From the NCBI RefSeq assembly GCF_027172205.1, contig NC_070602.1, positions 51,169,520-51,233,519 on the forward strand: a stretch of 64,000 nt of DNA, given 5' to 3'. The notes under the pieces were generated by a model. The model did not search any database. It was not told the DNA's origin and worked only from the letters and a program-made list of their open reading frames with translations. Shown here piece after piece: positions 44,880-53,819 of this stretch. The stretch's first letter is position 1, and the number at the start of each line of letters is the position of its first letter. This DNA is from Podarcis raffonei (taxonomy: Eukaryota; Chordata; Lepidosauria; Squamata; Lacertidae). Both the position numbers and the translations under genes were made by a program.

Positions 44880-47046
44880 TTCTGTTCTCTTGAATATTGG
44901 GGACGTGCACCGCAGGAGGGGTAAGGGCTCTTGCTTTCTGGCCAGCTGGGATGGAAGGCAGATTGTTTTGCAGACGCTGCCTGTGCTTTGTTTCTGAGGT
45001 GAGACAGAGATTAGCATTCAAACCAGCCTGGAAATGTTTCCCCTTGCACACATGCACATATGCACCCTATTCTGAGATGCAAAGGGTGGGATTGGATCGT
45101 TTGAATTAACCCTGTGAGGATATGTGCTCCAAACCATTTTCTTAATGTTATTATCTGGCACATAATCCAGAGTCATCACTGAAAAGCCGCTTCCAGACTC
45201 ATAATAAGGTATTGCTGCTCTTTGCACAAACCCATTACCCTTTTCTGGCTATACAGCCAGGCTTATTCCCCACCCCACCCCGTCTTTCACAGTAAAAACA
45301 TATGCAGTTTGGTGCTGTGGTTGGCAGGGAGCTGAGCACCCCTTGGGCCAGCTCAGGCAGCAAGCCAAGAATGCTCTTGGGTATGCTTTTTTCCTTGGCT
45401 TATTTCCAGTGGTCCATATGCTGCTCGGCTGGAGCCTGGTCTGCCAGGGGCTGTGGCTGCTGGTCTTCTCTGCCAGCCTGCTTAATTTCCTGTCCTGCCT
45501 TTGAGGATATGCAGCTCCACAGCTTGCAGACTGTCTGGATAACAGCTAGTGTGTGCTGCAGGGCTTCGCTGAACAAACTGCCGGTTGCGGAGGTGCTGGC
45601 AAGCAGGGCCAAAGGCCTCGGCAAATTGGTTGGTGTCTGCAGAACTGAGTTCCCAGCAAATGAAACATAAAGACCTGAGCCGATGCCTGGGTCAAATAAA
45701 TCAGAATGGTTGCCCTATGCGAGGCGTCTAAGAAGTAAGTAATCGGGTGCTTCATCAACTCTCTCCACCCATAAAGCAGCAGATGGAGCACAAAGTGCTT
45801 GTGCTGCCTACCTCCTTGGTTACTTACTGGCACGGTCTGTTTTTCCTTCTTGCTAAGGCTGCATTTACTGATATGCCACTTCCCAGCATCTTCAGTCTGT
45901 TTCTGCAGTGGTAGGCTGAATACTTGGAAGGGCTTGCCATGAATCAGGGCCCACCAGGTTCAGAAGGCAGTGTGGAGAGTGCTCAGCTTGTAGATTTCTT
46001 TTTTCCAAAGCTAGCAATAGCCTCCCTGCAGCAGACAAGTGGGGGAAACTGCCCTCTGTTTTCTGCTGTGTAGTACAATTTTCCTGCAAAAGAAAAACCA
46101 AACCCATAGGAAACAAATGTTCTTAATCCCAGGGAAAGGATCTATGTACTAGAACAATTTGTTTAGTAGAGGAGGACTATCAGTCATTTCAGCAAGCTTG
46201 CTGATAAAGGAAAATCTGTCCTGTTTTCAGATGGCACACAAGCTTCTTAAGTTTGTTGGAAGTTGGGGTCTCATCCCCATCTTCCTACCTTCTCCCTGTA
46301 ATTGGTAGGTGCCATCACCACCTTATGGAGGGTCCTTGGAGGGATTTATGGGTGAAATGATAGACTACTGCAGTCACTACTGGCAAGAGGCCTTTGTTTA
46401 ATTTCCCCTTCTTTCCTACTCCACAGTTTTGTAGCAGCGACCAGTGGCTAGACTGATTGGAAGCCCATTTTCGCTAGCTCACCAGTCTTCAAAATAAAGC
46501 ATAAATAAAAACAGAAGTGAGAGAGATGGAGAATTTGAATTTAAAGAAATGGTAGGTGAGAGAAAAAAGTTACAATCGGGTTTCTAGTCTCCATCTGATG
46601 AAGACTGCCCCTATAAGTTGAACCACATGGTTCAGGGCAGTTTAAAACAGGACCAGACATACACTGTATGCTTCAGTTGTGACACCTTAATGCAAGCAAC
46701 TGACAGATTCCCCTTCTCTGTGAAAGCTGGAGAGTGTGAGATTCTCCTATTATGTCCCTGAAGGCTTCATCCACAAATGTCTCTGATTCTCAAGAGAATA
46801 AAATTGTCTCCTGCGAGCCACAAGCTCAGTGTACCAAGGACATAATGTTCAGCAGGCAGATAGGCGTACATCTGTTATACAAAATAGCACCTTTGATATC
46901 CCCCTCATCTGTGCTAGTATTTCTACCAGTTGTTTATTAATACACTTTGGAGTTTGGTCTTTATTAGGTAAAAAAAATGGTGGGGGGGGGGGAGTTCAGA
47001 ATGCCTCAGTCTCCTCACTCTGTCGAACTTGCACGGCTGCCTAACT
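44880..47046. other. Intergenic region between PEX16 and FREY1
   Basis: No recognised repeat or exon. The unseen first exon of FREY1 should lie here or further right, up to 48.8 kb. A short ORF with a hydrophobic N-terminus (MLLGWSLVCQGLWLLVFSAS, from 45418) is a weak candidate, but it has no good splice donor in the needed phase. Confidence 0.45.
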
Positions 47047-47054
47047 CACTAGTT

Positions 47055-47190
47055 CAGGCATAGGCAAACTCTGCCCTCCGGATGTTTTGAGACTACAATT
47101 CCCATCACCCCTGACCGCTGGTCCTGTTAGCTAGGGGTGATGGGAGTTGTAGTCCCAAAACATCTGGAGGGCTGAGTTTGCCTATGCCTG
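47055..47190. mobile_element. Near-perfect palindromic hAT-like MITE
   Basis: The left arm 'caggcataggcaaactctg' and right arm 'gagtttgcctatgcctg' are inverted repeats, and the pairing continues inward ('gactacaattcccatcaccc' with 'gatgggagttgtagtc'). An 8-bp flank, cACTAGTT/tACTAGTT (47047..47054 and 47191..47198), fits the 8-bp target duplication of hAT elements with one mismatch. Confidence 0.9.
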
Positions 47191-47198
47191 TACTAGTT

Positions 47199-48820
47199 AC
47201 TTGGATGCTGTGTTACTGAAGCCTGGCTGGCGCATAAGCTGGGGCTCTCCTCTTGTTCCTAGAGAATGTGACTTCATGGAAAGAAAGTGGGCATAGGATC
47301 AACTATGCCTGGTGAGAAAGTACGTCATGTGGGATGAAGCTTGTTTCTCTGAAGCGGGGCTCAGCTAAAAGAGCTGTAGAAGCATGCAACTTTGCCTGAG
47401 AGGACACTTTTTCCAAACGGGCTGCACAAGTTTCATTCTTAGGCTGGCCCCCATTGGGCAGGCCCATTACCTAGGAGTCAGAATGCTGTGTGTTCTTTAC
47501 CCTTTGTGATGGCATTGTAGGCACTGGGAGCTGTCTTAAGTTCCATTGCTAAAAGCCAATAAGAGTACCATTGTTGGATTTGACTGGCCGGATGGGATTC
47601 CTGCTTCTGTTGCTTCTCCTCACAGAGAGAGGGCTGTCCATGCCAAGTCTTCAAAGGTAAAACACTGCTTGGTGGTCCTGCACTCTCCATTAGGGGAAAA
47701 TAAATAAATGTGTACAATGAATTGTATACCTGACTCTTGCCACCCAGATATGGCATGGAATGAGGGTGAAGAAAAGTGGGTCATTTGAAATAAAAGCCAC
47801 TTGCCTGCCTTTCTTTAGGAATCAGGTACACTTTATTAAGGATTCATGGCAGCAGGTTAAATCAGAGATAGTCATTAAGTCTCAGTGCATGACCCCTTCT
47901 CAAAGGAAACTTGTGCCAAATATAAAACAACAGCTAGCAGTAGGATTATATTCCAAAGGCTCAACATCTGGGTAGATCAACCCATCTCACATGCCCTAAT
48001 TCCTATTGAAATTGTCAGCAGGCACATTTTAGGGATATTTTGCTCCTGCTGGCACTAAGAAACCCCCAATATGTGGCTTATGCTCATTCTTCAGGGTTTG
48101 TTGGGGGACTAAACAAAGGAAGGGAGGCCTCAAAGAGTATCATTAGACAGAATTTTACCAGGGTTAACCAAACAGCACTGGACTGAATCAGAGCATGATT
48201 TTCATGTTGCATTTTAGTGTAATGGCCATCACTGTTTTGGTATAGTGAACCACTTCAAAGATGTATCAAGTCAAATTTCTTTGGAGAATTTAGATTTTCA
48301 TGCAAACCCCTTGATTATGATAAATGCTTCAAATCACTGCATTGCTGGATGTCCTGAAGAAAGATGCAGAAGGGGTGTGTGGAAATGGGGCCACAGGCGA
48401 TACAAAAATAAGATCTTCAATAAATACTGCAGTTATCCACCATCTTTTGGGTCTGTACATGCTTTTCAAACAAGACATTATAAATGGAAAGTGATGTAAT
48501 AAACAGATAAAATTAATTAATAAGGTTTTAAATAGTTGCATTTTCAAAATGTGATTTGATTACATCTATAATTCCTTGATCAAGAAGATATGTTAAGGTT
48601 TGGAGGCAAGTTTTTTTAACTACGGGGGATTTATTATAGGCACTTGCACTTGTTTTAATTGCACATTTGGGCTAGTGCTCTGTGCTTTGTTTTATAAATT
48701 ATTATTTGGCTGGGAAGGTGTTTTGAAATAACCACGTGGGGAACTCCCTCCGCGCTAATAGTCCATAAGATCAGGGCTTTAGGCAGCAACCATCGCAGTT
48801 CCTGACCTTGTCCTCTTCTG
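47199..48820. other. Intergenic, nothing recognised
   Basis: Short open frames only. There is no recognised repeat apart from AT-rich stretches near 48530..48700. Confidence 0.5.
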
Positions 48821-48823
48821 CAG

Positions 48824-48900
48824 CAGGCTCAGTCCGTCTGTCCCAGAGGAATTCTCTGCACCCCTGGAGCTCCAGCAGCAGCACTTTGGCCTGGTGGATG
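48824..48900 (+). CDS. FREY1: FREY1 middle coding exon
   Basis: Preceded by 'cctcttctgcagcag'; the acceptor is after 48823, or after 48826 if the second CAG is used. Either way the upstream exon must end in phase 2. The exon ends GTGGATG followed by GCATGT, a GC rather than a GT donor. The motif PEEFSAPLEL is shared with the human protein. Confidence 0.85.
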
Positions 48901-51045
48901 GCATGTATTCCTTCCAGTTCCTACTACGCAACAGCATAGGGCAAGGAGAGCCAATGTGTTACCCTCCAGATGTTGATGGACTACAGTTCCCACCATCCCT
49001 GACCCTTGCCTATGCTCGCTGGGGCTGATGGGAGTTGTAGTCCTTACCTCTGGGCAAAGGGATTGTCAATATATAGTCACAAGTTGGGGGGGAAAGTCCC
49101 TTCCATGTTATTAGAAGAGAAACCTTTCCCAATTTTTGGTCCCCAGATGTCATTGGACTACAGCCCAATTATTCCTGGGCAGCAAAAGTAATCATAGGGG
49201 ATTGGTGGGAGTCATAATCCAACATCTTGGGGATCTGTTGGTAGGGAAAGCTGCAGCAGAGACATTGCTGACCAGTGCAAGATGGCCTGAGCATTTCAAA
49301 TCTATTCTGGCGTCACTGTTCCAGCTACCAAATTTCTGAACTTAATTCAAAGGGCTGGTTTTGACCTATAAAGCCTTATGTAGCTGAAGGACTGCTTCTC
49401 CCCAACATGAACCAACCTGGATCCTCCATATGTGGTTTGGGGTTGTCCTCTGTGTGCCCTCTCCAAGGAAAGTGAGGTGGGTGGCAACACAAGAATGGTC
49501 ATTTTCAGTGGTGGCTCCCTGATTATGGAAAGCTCTGCCTAGTACTGCCACTGGCTACTTTTAGGAACCAGGCAAAAACATTGCCATTCAGCCAGGCCTT
49601 TAACTTGGAGAGTTTTAGATACTGTTCCCTCCTTTAGTGCATGGGATACAAACCTACCTAGACCATGCGTTCATAATCTGAAGCCCTTCTTCGTGTGCCT
49701 CCTCCATGAGAAGTCTGGCGAGTGGCAACATGAGAAGGGGCCTTTTCTGCAAGGCTCCCTATTTGTGGAATGCTCATTATACAGGGAGGCTCATTATACA
49801 CCTTTAGGCACCAGGCAAAAACGTTACTGTTCAACCAGGCCTTTGGCTGATTAACATCCTTTTAAATGTGTTTGTGGGAGGGCTTTTTATTGCTTTGTTC
49901 TTTTTATTATGTATTTTCATCTTGTATTCTCATGCTATGAACCTCCTTGAGATCTACAGATGAAGGGTGGTATACAAATTTAATAAATAAAAACAAAATT
50001 TTGAGTTGACTTTTTGTAAAAGAGAGAGCAACTAATAAGTATTATTATCATTATCATTATTATTATTAATCATCGGCCACAACAAAACCCAGCTGTATCA
50101 GATCACTTGAGTTTTCTTCCATGACCAGCTGCACCATCTATTCTCTGGATTCAAGAGAAAGGAAGAAAAAGCACCCCTCTATCAATTTCAGCCCCTCATT
50201 TGAGTCTGTATGGAATGGAAGCAATTTGAATGTGTTTCTGTAGGGAGAGGTGGGTGGAAGTGGATAAGGCAAGACTCTTGATTGACTTTTGACACAACGC
50301 CTCTGAATGCCACCACTGTTGCTTATTAAGCCAAGAAGTCTAAACTGACTAGCAAACATGACAACCATGTGCCTTAAGCATCCTAGAATGCCCTGTTGGT
50401 TCAAATAAGTCAATCCTTAGAGCACCGATGGGCAACCTGGTGCCCTTGAAATGTTGCCAGACCACAGCACCTATCATCCCTGACCACTGGCCATGCTGGC
50501 TGGGGCTTATGGGAGCTGGAGTCTAACAACATTGGAGGAACCCCATGTGCCGCTCTTAGAATTGCATCACTGCAAGCATTTTGGTGTGCCAGTTGAACCA
50601 CCCTCCCTCTCCTCAGCTTGCATGAGGTTCTCACGATCCAATTTCAGGGTGCATGTGGGGGAGGAGAGGGGAAAGCCCTATTGTGCAGGCAGAAGTCTTT
50701 GCACAGAGCTTCTTCTGGCAGCGCTCAGTAGGTGAATCACTCCTCCAGTTTCCCCAGCCCTGCCTTCTAGTTAACTGCCTCGAGGATCCCATAATATGCC
50801 CCTCTTAGGGCCATGTGAGCCTTCGCTTCCACATCCTCCTATGTCATTTTTTTCTCTTCCTGCCCTGCCATTGCCACACACTTCTCTTACTAGCTCCTGT
50901 CTTCACAGATTATGGCATTAAACCAAAGATGCCCAACTTCCGGAGACGGATACAGCGGAAGGAATCGGAAAAGCTGCAAAAAGCACACAAAAGCAAGCGG
51001 GATGAGCCAAATTTTGAGGAGTATTATTACGACGACCTCCTTTGA
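48824..51045 (+). CDS. FREY1: FREY1 (C11orf94 homologue), regulator of sperm-oocyte fusion, partial
   Basis: FREY1 is a small secretory-pathway membrane protein; in mouse it is testis-specific, resides in the ER and stabilises the sperm fusion protein IZUMO1. Two exons are visible. 48824..48900 encodes RLSPSVPEEFSAPLELQQQ and HFGLVD, which lines up with human RSVPEAFSAPLELSQPLSGLVD. 50909..51045 encodes DYGIKPKMPNFRRRIQRK, then KSKRDEPNFEEYYYDDLL and the stop, lining up with human DYGILPKHPRPRG and KRDGPDLAEYYYDAHL. The exons join in phase (GTG GAT G + AT TAT GGC) only if the intron starts with GC at 48901. The exon with the start codon and signal peptide was not identified. The position between PEX16 and a convergent MAPK8IP1 matches human, which supports orthology strongly despite the small size. 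Confidence 0.88.
48950..49055. mobile_element. hAT-like MITE in the FREY1 intron
   Basis: 'taccctccagatgttgatgg' and 'gctgatgggagttgtagtcc' are the arms of the hAT-like family also seen at 47055. It lies only about 50 bp after the FREY1 donor. Confidence 0.82.
49120..49240. repeat. Diverged second hAT-like MITE
   Basis: 'cccagatgtcattggactac' and 'gggagtcataatccaacatc' are weak inverted arms of the same family. Confidence 0.55.
49250..49995 (+). mobile_element. Old L2-like LINE 3' remnant
   Basis: Broken frames still suggest GLVLTYKAL (49353 onward), and the end 'tatgaacctccttgagatct' to 'gtatacaaatttaataaata' has the layout of an L2-type 3' tail. A second similar block at 49690..49850 suggests an internal duplication or two copies. 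Confidence 0.55.
50421..50545. mobile_element. hAT-like MITE in the FREY1 intron
   Basis: The sequence 'gatgggcaacctggtgccct', 'catccctgaccactggccat' and 'ggcttatgggagctggagtc' places it in the same family as 18925 and 47055. Confidence 0.8.
50909..51045 (+). CDS. FREY1: FREY1 last coding exon
   Basis: Acceptor 'cctgtcttcacag'. Encodes (D)YGIKPKMPNFRRRIQRK.. and ends YYYDDLL-stop. The acidic, tyrosine-rich C-terminus and the basic middle are the parts shared with human FREY1. An ATG-initiated reading from 50815 also exists, but its first 31 residues have no counterpart and lie upstream of the acceptor. Confidence 0.9.
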
Positions 51046-51531
51046 GTCTCTTAGGGAAATGCAAATAGAGGTGCCACCTCTGAAGTGTACTTGCACCAAC
51101 TAATTGATCTGCCACAGGCAGCAAAAGCCCCTCAAACCCAAATCGCCTAGTAATGTAAGAAGCGTGATCTTCCCCTTCCTTTGCTGTTTCACACTTGCAT
51201 GCCTCTCTCCCATCCCCCCAGTTCTGCCTGCTCTATGCATCCATCCTACAGGCACGGCACTTGGCACTCAGCAGGGCAGTTGCAAGGTCTTGGCTCACAT
51301 CTCATGTTTTAACTCTTATGGGTGTTGAGCAAAGCTTGAAAACATTTGATGAGGGCCAGAGATGGGTGGTTTTTTGTTTTTTTTTTGCTGCAGAGGCTGG
51401 GATTTAGTTGGCCACAGCTTTCTGTTGCCGTTGTGTTCTCTCCCTTGCCACCCCGGTCATGACTCTTCTTACTGTGGGTCCAATATTTCTTCCCCTCTTG
51501 CCAATTCTTCTATTCTTTGCTCCCGACGCAC

Positions 51532-51537
51532 AATAAA
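51532..51537 (+). terminator. FREY1: FREY1 polyadenylation signal
   Basis: AATAAA in 'cacaataaaattcc', about 490 bp after the FREY1 stop. It is the first canonical signal on the plus strand. Confidence 0.65.
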
Positions 51538-51689
51538 ATTCCAGATTCTATGGAAGCTGACTACTATGAGTTGAATTGTTTAATGTAAATATATATACAG
51601 TTCCATATTTGACAAAATTGATTTCATTTAGGGCTTTTTTGGTGTATAATTGTTTTTGTTTTGAGAAAAGCAGAAGTTAAGTACCTCAA

Positions 51690-51775
51690 TGGCTCTCCAG
51701 ATATTGGACGACAATTCCCATAATCAACGTTTATTAGTATCCAACAGCATCTGAAGGGCAACAGGTTCCCCAACC
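51690..51775. repeat. Diverged hAT-like MITE
   Basis: 'ggctctccagatattggacg' and 'catctgaagggcaacagg' are decayed arms of the hAT-like family. Confidence 0.55.
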
Positions 51776-52630
51776 CTATTTTAGGGTCTCCCCAGCATCT
51801 GGTAGAAATGCAGACCCAAAACCCTTTGAATGCCGCTTAATAATTGGCTGCTTTCCTTAACTGGCAACAACAGAGCTGCCAACATACATTCTATATTTAG
51901 CTAGAGAAGAGGCTAGTAGATTAGGAGATTTTGTGGCAGAGTCCATTGAGGTCCTGGAATTCTGACATCTCAAAGCCTTTAACCAGAATAGGGGAATGTG
52001 ACACATTTCTGGTGGTTGCAGGGGGCCAACAGCTGGGTAAACTCTAGCAAGACTTCTCAATGATTGTCAATAACTAATAAATTAAGCCCCCTCCCCATTG
52101 TATCTGAAAGCAAAAAAAAAAAAAAAAAAAAAAAAGACACACAACACCAAGGTTCACAAATATATGGAGACAGAACCTCAATGGAAATGGGAGGGAGTTG
52201 GCCTCCATCTGTCTTGGGAGACAATGGAGGAGTGCCATGCACCCCACCCTGCCTGAAAGCCAAGCTATTCCAAGAACGAGATCTACAAGAGAGAGTTGTT
52301 TCATAATACCCAACATAGTTATTCGACACTATTGGATTCAGTGGGACCTTTCCAAACTTTTATAAGCCTATGCAAGGTTTATACCTGTACTTTTGAAAAC
52401 TGAAGATGTGTGACATTTCCCTGGAACTCTGATGTACTATAATTTGGTTTCAAAATGGGGGTTGCAGAACCTGGAATGTTGCTATGCTGCAGCTGGTGTG
52501 GCTCCCCAAGGAAGGCTAGCAGAATGTCAAATTTGGCTCTTGCAATTCCCAGGAAAACAGCAGTTTGCTTAGAGGCCTGAGTCTCCTTGGGCAACAAAAC
52601 GACAGCAACGCAGGCTCTTTGAAACATCAA
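51776..52630. other. Space between the convergent FREY1 and MAPK8IP1 ends
   Basis: Holds a 24-A run at 52111..52135, preceded by an AATAAA at 52076. This might be the tail of an old retrocopy, but no source gene was recognised. Confidence 0.45.
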
Positions 52631-52632
52631 CG

Positions 52633-52638
52633 TTTAAT
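52633..52638 (-). terminator. MAPK8IP1: Candidate distal MAPK8IP1 polyadenylation signal
   Basis: ATTAAA on the minus strand ('tttaat' on plus), about 1.1 kb after the MAPK8IP1 stop. A second candidate, AATAAA, is at 53486..53491, about 260 bp after the stop. Which one is used cannot be told. Confidence 0.45.
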
Positions 52639-53485
52639 CATTGTTGTCATTAGAGCAGAAGCACAGAGCCCCCTGCTTTTGGGGGGGGGAGGGGGGAGAA
52701 GGGCAAAGGCACACCTTTCTGCAGCTCTTATTAGCCCCTAGTCACTCATGCTATTCTCCCAGCTTTGCTTCTTCTCTGTGGGACCGAGCCCTTCCTGAAT
52801 CATTTTTGTGCTTATGGCTGGAGCTCCTCTCAAGCCCCTTAATGCAGATGAATCAGATGAACCCTGGCTCTCGTGTTCTGTGCAGGGTCCAGATTCCCTC
52901 CGTGAATGCAGAACCTGCAGCTGGAGAGTGGGTATGGAGGGAAGGGAGATTTAGAGCAAGGGCCGGGGTGGAGGAGCTCTTTCCATCAGCAGATTCCCAG
53001 GGCATGGGCCCTCCCTGGCTGTCTACATGCCTTCAAACTGGGAGGGGCTAGGACAGGCACCAGTGTTCCTCCAGTGGTTCCCGGATTTTTTGCAGGCACA
53101 GGATAAGAGACTTGGATGCTATCTCTTGGGAACTGGCAGGGCAAATGGCCACCACCCCCATTCTCTGTCTCCTACTCCACTATTCCCCAACCCCACCATT
53201 CCCAGCCAGGGACTGGGCTCACTACTTGCAACCATCCCCAAGCTTATTAGCTATTCCTTCTTCTGCAGTGGAAGAGCAGCATTCCCATCTTACTAAACTC
53301 CCAATGTGAAGGGCTGAACACGGCAGCTAGAACTAGAGCAGGCCCCAAATAGACTCGAGCAGAACTCGTGGAGCCCTCTCTCTCGCAGTAGCACCAAGGC
53401 AGCCCATTCAAGTGGGCACTCCCAGTGCCCATGCCCACTCTCCTCCTGTACCAGCGGCAGCAACACCTGCTTCCGCTGGTGGTGC

Positions 53486-53491
53486 TTTATT
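53486..53491 (-). terminator. MAPK8IP1: Candidate proximal MAPK8IP1 polyadenylation signal
   Basis: AATAAA on the minus strand ('tttatt' on plus) within the presumed 3' UTR. Confidence 0.5.
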
Positions 53492-53746
53492 TCAGATAAA
53501 CAAACGAACGGAAAAGCATATTTCTTCTTCTGATAATAAACCCTTTTTTTTTTTTGGTCCACCCACCCCACCCATCCCAAACCCCCAGCCCAAGGAAAGA
53601 GGAGGGGCACTGAAAGGGGTGGGGCTCTGCGCACTGAGGAACACTGTTCCCACGCCCACTCCTCCTTCCATCTCAAAGCAGCTTGTCCATGCACAATGGG
53701 GGGAATGGCCCTTGTCTGTACAGGAGGGCGGGGGCTGCCCCGGCCC

Positions 53747-53819
53747 CTACTCTAGGTAGATGTCCTCTGTGGGGCACGTATATTCCACACATTCCTTGTA
53801 GAACTGATGGAAGGCTCTC
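53747..53819 (-). CDS. MAPK8IP1: MAPK8IP1 last coding exon
   Basis: Encodes (G)[19 protein letters not shown] then IYLE-stop (TAG). Acceptor 'tctttttgcag'. The C-terminal tyrosine three residues before the end corresponds to Tyr709 of human JIP1, needed for kinesin light chain binding. Confidence 0.96.

Noticed and set aside
45302-45670. Plus-strand frame with hydrophobic N-terminal stretches as FREY1 exon 1
   Set aside because: It is signal-peptide-like, but no acceptable GT donor in phase 2 follows, and nothing beyond hydrophobicity resembles FREY1.
50815-50908. ATG at 50815 as the true FREY1 start in a single-exon gene
   Set aside because: The residues before DYGI have no counterpart in FREY1, a good acceptor (cttcacag) stands exactly at the conserved boundary, and the missing conserved block is found at 48824..48900.
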